Shown: piece by piece, positions 9,140 to 17,302 of the stretch | How positions within the stretch are numbered: the stretch's first letter is position 1 | Layout: every line of letters begins with the position of its first letter | Source of the DNA: Burkholderiales bacterium | GTDB lineage: Bacteria; Pseudomonadota; Gammaproteobacteria; Burkholderiales; UBA11063 | NCBI GenBank assembly: GCA_019744945.1 | Contig: JAIETT010000085.1 | Location: 1-50,462, forward strand | DNA: 50,462 nucleotides | Direction: 5' to 3' | Notes under the pieces: model-generated | What the model was told of the DNA's origin: nothing | Database searches by the model: none | What the model saw: only the letters and a program-made list of their open reading frames with translations | Translations under genes and position numbers: made by a program

Positions 9140-9302
9140 CATGAAGATATCAAAATATGCAATATATTTTCACGCACAAGAAAATATTCAAATAAAACAA
9201 TCTGCGCTTAAATAAAATATTTTTAAATAGGTTGGTGATTAATGGACTTTTGGGATGTAGTGAGTTATAATTACTCATTAATACTTATGTGGAGTCTATA
9301 AA

Positions 9303-9521
9303 ATGAGATTACAAATTACAGTTGATGATGCATTAGGGCATGAATTACAAGCTAAAGCGCATGAGCTTGGCTTGTCTGTGAGTTCTTATGTGCGTTATAT
9401 GCTAAAGCAATCTACCAGCAAGCTAAATTTAATGGACTTAGCAATGGAAGATTTAAAAGAGGGTAGGGTTGAGAAAATTTCACTTGGTGATTTCAAAAAA
9501 CAACTCGGAGAAGCAGAATAA
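9303..9521 (+). CDS. RelB/DinJ-type antitoxin
   Basis: MRLQITVDDALGHELQAKAHELGLSVSSYVRYML RHH; overlaps toxin ATG. Confidence 0.85.
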   Translation: MRLQITVDDALGHELQAKAHELGLSVSSYVRYMLKQSTSKLNLMDLAMEDLKEGRVEKISLGDFKKQLGEAE

Positions 9522-9793
9522 TGCTTGAGTTAATTCAAACCTCAACATTCAAAAAGAGCTTAAAAAAATACAAGCATGATAAAAAAGTTAATCAAGAGTT
9601 AGCTTTTATTGTAGATTTGTTGATTAATGAAAAGACGATCCCAGAAAAATACAAGAATCATCGTTTAATCGGTAAATATGATGGAATGCTAGAGTTGCAT
9701 TTGCGCCCAGATGATTTACTAGTTTATTTTAAAATTAATGGTGATAGCATTACATTGGTTGCTATTGGGAGTCATGCTGATTTATTTGGCTAG
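9521..9793 (+). CDS. YafQ-family (RelE/ParE superfamily) toxin
   Basis: TSTFKKSLKKYKHD...YKNHRLIGKYDGMLELHLRPDDLLVYFKI...LVAIGSHADLFG. Confidence 0.9.
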   Translation: MLELIQTSTFKKSLKKYKHDKKVNQELAFIVDLLINEKTIPEKYKNHRLIGKYDGMLELHLRPDDLLVYFKINGDSITLVAIGSHADLFG

Positions 9794-9796
9794 TAT

Positions 9797-9821
9797 AAAA
9801 AACCACCCGAAGGTGGTTTAT
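9797..9821 (+). terminator. terminator after TA module
   Basis: aaaaaaccacccgaaggtggttta. Confidence 0.6.
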
Positions 9822-9822
9822 A

Positions 9823-10239
9823 TTAGTGGGTACTGAGCTTATGCAAAATATCTATGATAATATCAATATGAGTACAAATATACCAAAGAGCTCCACCCAT
9901 GCCAATTGCTATTGTGATTAATATTTTATTTAGATTTCCAATTTTTGAATTAATTTTAGTGATTAATTTAGTTTCAAGAGCATCAAATTTGTCGAGTATT
10001 TTTTCGTTGTTTTTTTCCCAGCGTTCGTTGTTTTTTTCCCAGCGTTTATCATTTTTATCTCTCTCAAGTCGCATTTCGCTTAATACATTTTGAATGTCTT
10101 CGCGAGTGGCGGCATGTTGAAATAATTGAATTAGCTCAACTTTACTTAAATTAATATTTTCAGAACTCATGATTTTACCTATTGCATCATCAAATTTATT
10201 ATAATGCTTATTTGTTGGATCAAAATTATACCCTTGCAT
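9823..10239 (-). CDS. coiled-coil, C-terminal TM protein
   Basis: RWEKNNERWEKNNE repeat, C-terminal hydrophobic segment. Confidence 0.5.
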   Translation of the reverse strand: MQGYNFDPTNKHYNKFDDAIGKIMSSENINLSKVELIQLFQHAATREDIQNVLSEMRLERDKNDKRWEKNNERWEKNNEKILDKFDALETKLITKINSKIGNLNKILITIAIGMGGALWYICTHIDIIIDILHKLSTH

Positions 10240-10544
10240 TATTTTACCTCATTTTGTAATTTTACTTTGTTAATTTCATTATCAATAAACCCTTTTACAA
10301 AAAAGCTTAAATGTCCGCAATTTTTGCAAATCGTAACATATGATTCAATATAGAAGTTTTCTATTATATTATGATCAACAGCTTTAAATGGTGCTTTGTC
10401 ATTGGTTGCATTTATAAAAAACTGACTATCACCACATACACCACAATGTTTATATTTTGTTAACAAAAAATCTGCTAATTCATCCATTGTTACTGGTGGC
10501 AGTGTAGTTATAGTGGTTTCAATTTTAATTTTATTTTTATCCAT
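10239..10544 (-). CDS. zinc-ribbon-like hypothetical protein
   Basis: CGVCGDS...CKNCGHLSFF. Confidence 0.5.
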   Translation of the reverse strand: MDKNKIKIETTITTLPPVTMDELADFLLTKYKHCGVCGDSQFFINATNDKAPFKAVDHNIIENFYIESYVTICKNCGHLSFFVKGFIDNEINKVKLQNEVK

Positions 10545-10769
10545 AGTATAACCCTTGTAAAAATATAGTTATTTTTAGTAGTTTTGATAATTGTTATTAC
10601 TTCAATCTACGATTTAGTAGCTCTTACCAACTGCCTGCGCTTCATTGTATAGCCTATTACATTCTGTAGCGTACTCACGTCTAAGCCCTGATTAGCTAAA
10701 ATATCTAGTAGCCGTGTATTTGTTGCTGTTAGTTCAAATTACTCACTAATACGTAGTATTACTTTGGTT

Positions 10770-11288
10770 TTAGTATTTATAATAACTTTTTATAAAGTCT
10801 TCCATGTTTGTAGCATATTCATTGGAACATGCATCGGAATTATTTGAGTTCCAGTGCTTCAACGCAGTTTTTTCTTTTGTAGTTAAATCAGATGCCTTTT
10901 TCTTATATAATTTACGAATTTCTTCATCTTTTGTTGTGGTTATGTTTTTAAGCATGCAACCTTTGATAAAAATAATATTAGAGAAATTTTGTCCAATATA
11001 GTAACTTAGTGGTTTATATGGATTAGATGAGTACTGATTTTTGATCTGGACAGCTTTACTGCCAATTAGCTTTGAGCATGATTCTCTGACTGACTTTAGG
11101 TTGGCTGCAGTTGGTTTAAATTCAGAGTTATCCTGAAACCTGTCATTGTAATAGTTATACGTGCAATCATCTAACAAATTGATAAAGGCTTCTTTATTTA
11201 AAGATAGCGCATCATGTGATGCCGCGAATAGTGATGTTACTAAAAATATTTTGTTCATTTGATTATGCCACGAATTTTTAGTAATCAT
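10770..11288 (-). CDS. putative exported protein
   Basis: Signal-like N-terminus MNKIFLVTSLFAASHDALSLN; several Cys residues. Confidence 0.5.
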   Translation of the reverse strand: MITKNSWHNQMNKIFLVTSLFAASHDALSLNKEAFINLLDDCTYNYYNDRFQDNSEFKPTAANLKSVRESCSKLIGSKAVQIKNQYSSNPYKPLSYYIGQNFSNIIFIKGCMLKNITTTKDEEIRKLYKKKASDLTTKEKTALKHWNSNNSDACSNEYATNMEDFIKSYYKY

Positions 11289-11353
11289 TACATATTCTCC
11301 AAAAAGTTAAACCCTAAATTAAAATCATTTTATTATTTTAGTCGTAAATATCA

Positions 11354-12046
11354 TTAAACTACAGCTCGACCTAATGAGTAAAGCACCAAACCCAATAAAA
11401 CAATCGTGGACTTACTACTGTTTAACTCATCGTCATATTGGCGGTATTCTTCATTGTCAGAACTCCATCTTTCACCATTCGGTGTTATACGAAGTCGTTT
11501 AGCCCACGCATGGTTTTTAGTAGTTAGGGCAAAGACTCGATTGTCGATAAACTCTTTTCTAGATATATCAATCACAACTCTTTCGCCATCCCGCAATGTT
11601 GGATCCATGCTATCCCCAACCACTTTTACCACGGCTAAATTTTCTTTTTTAACTCTAAATTCAGTTAAGAATGTATCGTTTAGTGTATGAGATCTAACAA
11701 TATTATTTGGTGATATTACTTCAACGCCACAATGTGAATTGGCGGCAAGTCCAACATCATACTCGAATATGGTAAACGTGCCAGGCTCTTGCTCTTGAGC
11801 TTTTGCATCGTCGGATTTATCTAAATATCCATCAACTAAACCTAGATTTTTTTCAATTAGTTTTGCTTTTTTATTTGATATATTACGCCCGCCATTTAAA
11901 TATAAATATATGTCAGTTGGTTTTTTATCAGCTGGCAGGTTGATTGCTATACGCGCAAAGTTTGTAGCATTACCATTAAATTTCTCGTCAATAAGTTTTT
12001 GTAGGTTTTGCGCTCGTATAGTAAAAATAAAATCTCTTACGCTCAT
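11354..12046 (-). CDS. CI-like S24/LexA-type phage repressor
   Basis: N-terminal DNA-binding region, VKVVGDSMDPTLRDGERVVIDI and FALTTKNHAWAKRL (peptidase S24). Confidence 0.9.
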   Translation of the reverse strand: MSVRDFIFTIRAQNLQKLIDEKFNGNATNFARIAINLPADKKPTDIYLYLNGGRNISNKKAKLIEKNLGLVDGYLDKSDDAKAQEQEPGTFTIFEYDVGLAANSHCGVEVISPNNIVRSHTLNDTFLTEFRVKKENLAVVKVVGDSMDPTLRDGERVVIDISRKEFIDNRVFALTTKNHAWAKRLRITPNGERWSSDNEEYRQYDDELNSSKSTIVLLGLVLYSLGRAVV

Positions 12047-12070
12047 GGTTTCACCAAATGCAATAAATAT

Positions 12071-12101
12071 ATTGCAAATTATGCAATAATAGGGTTATAA
12101 T
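12071..12101 (+). promoter_or_regulatory. candidate OR operator and rightward promoter
   Basis: ATTGCAAATTATGCAAT (12071-12087) inverted repeat overlapping a -35 region; TATAAT at 12096-12101. Confidence 0.6.
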
Positions 12102-12108
12102 CACGTTT

Positions 12109-12183
12109 ATCGGTAATGTGGACTTCTACAACGAGAAATAATCAGAGATTTAGTATCTCCCTAAATCTCCCCACATTGCTGAT
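12109..12183 (+). promoter_or_regulatory. structured 5' leader
   Basis: ATCGGTAATGTGG/CCACATTGCTGAT outer stem and GAGATTTAG/CTAAATCTC inner stem. Confidence 0.6.
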
Positions 12184-12255
12184 AACACCAATCGCGTACC
12201 TAGCCAGTGCCAGTTCGCGTAAATGTTTTAATCGAGTTAAGCTCGAAAGGTAAAA

Positions 12256-12510
12256 ATGTTGTTAATTAAATTCTTAATCGCTAAATTTCGTGAGTTAAGA
12301 TACCATATGCGAAAAGAAGTTTGGCGACTTCAACACATCAATGGCAGAATGTATTGTGATTGTTTTGACTTAAAAAGTCCTAATTTTCCAAAAGCATTTG
12401 AAAAATGCATACATGGATATCCTAAAGGTGGTTATCCTGAAGGATACCCTGGTTACGCGGAGCATCTTAAAATGCTTCAGGAATCAAATGCTCAAGAACA
12501 AACTCTTTAG
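12256..12510 (+). CDS. hypothetical protein, 84 aa
   Basis: First rightward ORF; HGYPKGGYPEGYPGY segment. Confidence 0.45.
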   Translation: MLLIKFLIAKFRELRYHMRKEVWRLQHINGRMYCDCFDLKSPNFPKAFEKCIHGYPKGGYPEGYPGYAEHLKMLQESNAQEQTL

Positions 12511-12781
12511 ATAAAGAATATACATCATGTTCATTAATTGTTTCTTTAATAATGATATTTAAATTAATAAGTGTATCAAGTGTTGTATGAAATTTTTGGT
12601 AACCATATTTATCGCGTAAATTGCTCAACTTAGCATTTTTTGGATCTGGCCATCCTTTACTTCCATCAGGAATATGTATTCGATTGGCTTGATAATGACC
12701 GTCGGTGTTATATGGATCATTTATAAAAATATTAATTATTTCATCTCTTAATTCAGGAATGAAAAGCGGGTGATCTATCAT
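12467..12781 (-). CDS. hypothetical protein, 104 aa
   Basis: ORF convergent with previous. Confidence 0.45.
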   Translation of the reverse strand: MIDHPLFIPELRDEIINIFINDPYNTDGHYQANRIHIPDGSKGWPDPKNAKLSNLRDKYGYQKFHTTLDTLINLNIIIKETINEHDVYSLSKEFVLEHLIPEAF

Positions 12782-12901
12782 TAAAAGTCCTTTAAATTAA
12801 GTTCAAGTAGTCGCGTACTCCAGCTATTGACCTACGAGTAAAATTTTTTCTTGGTCACTTAATTTAGGAATTACGAATATTAATAAATCTTTTAAAAAGC
12901 G

Positions 12902-13057
12902 GTTTGGTGAAAGCCCAAACAAAAAAAGCTATATAGTCTGAAAGCGGCTATATGTTCTTACCGTGCTATCAGTTAACGTTTTTGCAGGCATAGACTGATA
13001 GCACTCCAACCAAAGAGACAGAATCTCTTATGTTTGTGATCCTATGATTAGTAGGAT
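12902..13057. other. cluster of hairpins (candidate structured RNA)
   Basis: GTTTGG/CCAAAC, ATATAG/CTATAT, GTGCTATCAGT/ACTGATAGCAC, AAGAGA/TCTCTT, ATCCTA/TAGGAT in succession. Confidence 0.5.
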
Positions 13058-13149
13058 TCTTCATTATAGCATAAACTTTTCTGCATTATGCAAAATATTC
13101 TTATTTTTTGAGTTTATTTTGTGTTGTCTTTTATCGGTTGGTTGTGGAA

Positions 13150-13197
13150 TTACTCATTTGTACTCAGAATTGCACAATTTTGAGCACAAATGAGTAA
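13150..13197. promoter_or_regulatory. 48-bp near-perfect palindrome
   Basis: TTACTCATTTGTaCTCAgAATTGcaCAATTtTGAGcACAAATGAGTAA. Confidence 0.7.
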
Positions 13198-13311
13198 ATT
13201 GCGCTCAATTTTGAGCAAACAAGAACAATAAGCAGTAATTAATGCTGCTTGGTTCTCGCTCACATGAGCAATTAACCAAACACACTTCCAATTTCAATAA
13301 TTGGTGGTACA

Positions 13312-13402
13312 CCGTGTCTACTCCTATAGACAAATCGGGTGGAGCTTGAGTAGCTACTTGCAGAAACCCGATGCAGATCTGTAGACATGGCTACTGTAGG
13401 AG
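13312..13402 (+). promoter_or_regulatory. structured leader able to sequester the SD of the 13406 gene
   Basis: CTCCTATAG (13321-13329) complements CTGTAGGAG (13394-13402); overlapping CCGTGTCTAC (13312-13321) pairs with GTAGACATGG (13381-13390). Confidence 0.55.
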
Positions 13403-13405
13403 AAT

Positions 13406-13963
13406 ATGACGATGCAAACATCAATTTACCTCATTGCCAATCAAAGCGTGGAATTACCAGACCCTAATCCATGTGGTGCAGGTTGGTTTTCAGCAAAACT
13501 CTGGACTGATCAAGTCCTTGGTATCATTAAATCACTAAATAAACCACCAGAAACTATCTTAAATATGTTCGCTGAAGTTAAGCGAGGCTATTACAAAGTT
13601 ATTAGCTTTCATGTAGTGCAGCATTGCTTTGTCAATAAAGCAATTTATCTGGACAAAATGGTAAATCCAGCTCTTTTGGAAAGTCAAGCTGCGCGGGTAT
13701 TCAATAAACTCTTTCGACCACTAAATAATCCTCTATTCTACGATTCTGATTTTAAATTATTGCATGAGACCAATAGTCTTGAAGTTTGGCAGCCTTGGAG
13801 CAATGAAGACATCGACGCTGAGTATGATGCTGCCAGTATTGTCACACTGAATAAATTTGATATTAGTTGGTCAATACACAATTTAAAGATGATGCAGTAT
13901 GAGTTAAATACTGTTCGTGATTCATTAATGGAGCAGGGTAACGCAGCAAGGAGAGCAGCATGA
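13406..13963 (+). CDS. hypothetical early phage protein, 185 aa
   Basis: Good RBS (taggag); overlaps next gene ATGA. Confidence 0.65.
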   Translation: MTMQTSIYLIANQSVELPDPNPCGAGWFSAKLWTDQVLGIIKSLNKPPETILNMFAEVKRGYYKVISFHVVQHCFVNKAIYLDKMVNPALLESQAARVFNKLFRPLNNPLFYDSDFKLLHETNSLEVWQPWSNEDIDAEYDAASIVTLNKFDISWSIHNLKMMQYELNTVRDSLMEQGNAARRAA

Positions 13964-14817
13964 GATATGTAATTGATGGATTATTGCAAACCAAAATTAT
14001 TGAGTATAAGCTTAGCGAGCGCGAAAGAAAATTACTTGAGTTTATTTCGGCAATTGGGGCTGGTAAAAATACCGTTCGCGAACAATTTGCTGGTATTAGC
14101 TATTTTTGGTTGAATTATGCAAAATTTATTGCTGAGTATGAATATTTAGAAATACCAAATACTAAGCAAGTTGGTAAGCATGTTAAAGATTTGGTGGATA
14201 AAGGTTTAATTCATTTACACACAGAGCGCAGCCCTAAAGGTGTTTTTACTTTTGTAACTTTTGCAAAAGAGTATTATTCTCTGCTCTCTAGTAATCCAGA
14301 TAACTATGATCAAACTACTCCGATTTTAACATCAGATGACTGCGATTCAGAGCAAGACGACTACGCTTCGGAGCGCAGTCCTTTACCCGTAGAAGCGCAG
14401 TCGTTTGGGGGTCAAAAGCGTAGTCATAAGATCCAGCCTACTAAGAACATACCTACTAAGATCCAAATAGAACAAAAAAATACTAAAAAAGAAAATCCCG
14501 TAAAGGATGAGTTGGTTTTTAATTTTGAAGAATTTAGTGAAAATGAAGTTAGGTCTATTCACGAATGGTTTGCTTACAAAAAAGAGCTCAAAAGTTTTTA
14601 TAAAACTCAAGCTGGTTTAAACAAATTTAGAACTACGCTGCTCAACTTCAAACGAGATCAGCAGAGTATCGTAGCTTTAATCGACTATGCCATCTCACAT
14701 GAATGGCAAGGTGTTTACCCAGCTAAAGGTGCTGCATCTACTCAATTTGCAGCAAAAGAAGAAGCTAATATCCCCATTTTCACCGTTGCAGCAGAATTGG
14801 ACCCATTCCTATCATGA
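13960..14817 (+). CDS. winged-helix replication initiator-like protein
   Basis: LSERERKLLEFI...KHVKDLVDKGLIHLHTE; precedes helicase gene. Confidence 0.55.
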   Translation: MRYVIDGLLQTKIIEYKLSERERKLLEFISAIGAGKNTVREQFAGISYFWLNYAKFIAEYEYLEIPNTKQVGKHVKDLVDKGLIHLHTERSPKGVFTFVTFAKEYYSLLSSNPDNYDQTTPILTSDDCDSEQDDYASERSPLPVEAQSFGGQKRSHKIQPTKNIPTKIQIEQKNTKKENPVKDELVFNFEEFSENEVRSIHEWFAYKKELKSFYKTQAGLNKFRTTLLNFKRDQQSIVALIDYAISHEWQGVYPAKGAASTQFAAKEEANIPIFTVAAELDPFLS

Positions 14818-16091
14818 AAAATATCGAATTAAATCTAGCTAGTTGTATCGTAGCTGACAATAGTTTGTTCAATCAATACCGTGGCAAGCTACAGCCTGAG
14901 TTTTTCGCTGATGCGGCTGTAAATCACTTAATAAAATGTTTTCATAACTCAGTTAATCTGCAAATTACTCCAGCGGTAGTTCGCGATTATTTCAAGTCAA
15001 ACATTCAACTGGATTTAACGCCAAATTTAAGCCAGTTCACGGCAAATTTACAGCAGTTGATGAAACAACATCAAGAGCGTTTACTGCAAGATACCGTGAT
15101 GTCATTTATGGCTGAGTCAATGACGAAACCGCAAGACTTGTTAGCTAAAGAAATGATAGTTAAACTCTCTGAAATCATTGATTTAACTAAGCTTGAAGCT
15201 GATAACGTTGTCGATCGTAATTGGTTGCTTGGCAATATTCAAGATGTTTATGAACATCAATCTGACTACATTAAAACAGGTTATGCGGTGATTGATAACC
15301 AAACGCCAATTGAAGTTGGTTCGGTAGTAGTTTTAGTTGGTAACACTGGCACAGGTAAATCAACTGTTGCCATGAATATTTACACGCGGATGTTGATGCT
15401 TAAGCAAAAAGGTATTTACGTTTCTATGGAAATGACTGAGCGCTCAGTTGCTAAACGTATTTACAACATTTATGCTGAAAAAAAACTTAAAAAAGATAAC
15501 ATCAGCGCAACTGATTTGGACAAGGTTTATGATGGATTTGCCAACTCAGATGGGCACATGATTATCGTTGAACCACGGCTAGATATAAACATTTTAAAAC
15601 GGCATATTTTAGCCTACAAAAAAGCAGGGTATAGCTTTGCTATTGTTGATCATTTACACCGCATGAAACTTCGTCCAGGTTGCCAGAAACATGAGGGAAT
15701 TGCTGAAATTATGCGTGAAATTCGCAATATTTCAATTGAAAATAATTTTACTATTTTTGTTTTAGCACAGGGCAAATCCGACAATGTCAAGAGCATAACG
15801 AATAATCGTTTAGGATTTGACGGTATTGCTGGTAGTCAAGAAATTAGCTGGGAAGCTAACTATATTTTTATGTTGCATCGTGAAGCATATTTTAGAGCCC
15901 AAAAAGGTATGGCTGCTAAGGTTCCTGATGCTATGCGTTGGATTACAGAGGTTAATTGCGTTAAAGCCCGTGAGAACGAAGATACAGGGGAGTCGCTGCT
16001 ACCATCGTTTTGTCTCTCGTATCGCGGCGGTGCATTACGTGAATCTACTGGTGATGAAACGGTGGAGTATCGTTTGTCTTTAAACAGTTAA
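14814..16091 (+). CDS. DnaB-like replicative helicase
   Basis: Walker A GNTGTGKST, SMEMTERSVAKRI, AIVDHLHRM, VLAQGKSDN. Confidence 0.9.
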   Translation: MKNIELNLASCIVADNSLFNQYRGKLQPEFFADAAVNHLIKCFHNSVNLQITPAVVRDYFKSNIQLDLTPNLSQFTANLQQLMKQHQERLLQDTVMSFMAESMTKPQDLLAKEMIVKLSEIIDLTKLEADNVVDRNWLLGNIQDVYEHQSDYIKTGYAVIDNQTPIEVGSVVVLVGNTGTGKSTVAMNIYTRMLMLKQKGIYVSMEMTERSVAKRIYNIYAEKKLKKDNISATDLDKVYDGFANSDGHMIIVEPRLDINILKRHILAYKKAGYSFAIVDHLHRMKLRPGCQKHEGIAEIMREIRNISIENNFTIFVLAQGKSDNVKSITNNRLGFDGIAGSQEISWEANYIFMLHREAYFRAQKGMAAKVPDAMRWITEVNCVKARENEDTGESLLPSFCLSYRGGALRESTGDETVEYRLSLNS

Positions 16092-16122
16092 GCAGAATTT
16101 ATCATTAAGAAAGAGGTGTAAT

Positions 16123-16257
16123 ATGAAATGGAATAACTTTATTGATTTTGGTAAGTGGTGGCGCAAACTTTACGGGAGCGACCGTCCAAGCATTAATGAA
16201 ACTCAGCGCCGTATGCGCTCCAATCGTTGCATCGGTTGGAAAGGGTACAGGGTTTAA
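16123..16257 (+). CDS. 44 aa hypothetical protein
   Basis: MKWNNFIDFGKWWRKLYGSDRPSINETQRRMRSNRCIGWKGYRV*; RBS aaagaggtgta. Confidence 0.5.
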   Translation: MKWNNFIDFGKWWRKLYGSDRPSINETQRRMRSNRCIGWKGYRV

Positions 16258-16289
16258 ATTTCAATGGTGGTTATTTTAAGAGGTGATAA

Positions 16290-16790
16290 ATGATAGATCT
16301 TCATAAAGCGTTATCTAAATTATGTGAAGCGGCCAGCGGTAAGCTAGCTGCTACGGATTATGCAACAATGCTTGACATTAAGTCCACCGCTAATAAATGC
16401 GATAAGGTTGCGTTAGTTGCTGAATTAAATCAAATTATCACTAAGATTAAAAAACTATGCACTTCCGATGAGGTTGCAATGTTTGAATTTTATTTTCAGA
16501 AATTAGATCAAGATGAGCAACCGTCTTGTTTGCTGAAGCTTGGGAAATTGGTTTATCCAGAGAATATTTATGTTGGCACATTAATTGCGAAAAAATGGCG
16601 CGGGGATAAATTTAGGGCTGATGAGTTAATAGCTAAAGCGTCGAAATGTAGCGGCGGAGAAGCGCGGAAGATAGTAGGGCGGAACAAGTCAGTGTTAACT
16701 GCTTTACTGCATCAGTTTATTAATACAGATTATTTACTGGCAGATGAGATTGAGGAAGTATTGCAAGTTAATGAGATAATACGATTTTAA
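16290..16790 (+). CDS. hypothetical early/delayed-early protein, 166 aa
   Basis: ORF with RBS aagaggtgataa; positional candidate for a late activator. Confidence 0.5.
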   Translation: MIDLHKALSKLCEAASGKLAATDYATMLDIKSTANKCDKVALVAELNQIITKIKKLCTSDEVAMFEFYFQKLDQDEQPSCLLKLGKLVYPENIYVGTLIAKKWRGDKFRADELIAKASKCSGGEARKIVGRNKSVLTALLHQFINTDYLLADEIEEVLQVNEIIRF

Positions 16791-16881
16791 GCTGCATTTG
16801 TCCTATAAATGAGACAAATAAAATAGATTTAAAATGTTAAAATTGGTAGTTTTTAACATTAATCAAAATCAGGAGATCGTA

Positions 16882-17271
16882 ATGGAGACTTATTTAAATG
16901 TCAAAGGTAGTAAAAATAATACTTATGTAATCAGCGTATTTAAAGATGATGAAGATTCATTTTTTGATTGTGATTGTCCTGCCGCTAATTTTTCTGCTGG
17001 TCAATTGTGCAAACATCGATTAGCTTTGTTAAATGGTGATTTTTCTAAAATTATTAACGCCGATGATGAGGAAATCGCGTTAGTAAAAGAGTTTATTGCA
17101 AGTGCCAATATACAAAATGAGCTAGAAGAAATTAACAAAATCCAATCTGAATTTGACCGCCTTCAAGCTGAAGAAAAGAAGCTAAAGTCTTTACTAGGGC
17201 AAAGAAAAAGAGATTTATTAAGTAAATTTTATCCTTCATACGACGAAGAATATGATGATATACAGAAGTAA
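16882..17271 (+). CDS. SWIM zinc-finger protein
   Basis: CDCPAANFSAGQLCKHRL (CxC...CxH); start 16882 has RBS aggagatcgta. Confidence 0.65.
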   Translation: METYLNVKGSKNNTYVISVFKDDEDSFFDCDCPAANFSAGQLCKHRLALLNGDFSKIINADDEEIALVKEFIASANIQNELEEINKIQSEFDRLQAEEKKLKSLLGQRKRDLLSKFYPSYDEEYDDIQK

Positions 17272-17302
17272 GTGTAGACTACATTATCCATTGGAGTAAA
17301 TT

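Noticed and set aside
10002-10042. Short tandem repeat gcgttcgttgtttttttcccagcg
   Set aside because: Explained by the RWEKNNE coding repeat in the coiled-coil gene; not CRISPR or a regulatory array.
11406-11690. 94 aa plus ORF
   Set aside because: Antisense to the S24 repressor.
13082-13098. ctgcattatgcaaaat as a third repressor operator
   Set aside because: Only one half-site matches the ATTGC-N7-GCAAT pattern.
15817-16083. 88 aa plus ORF in alternate frame
   Set aside because: Inside the DnaB-like helicase gene.
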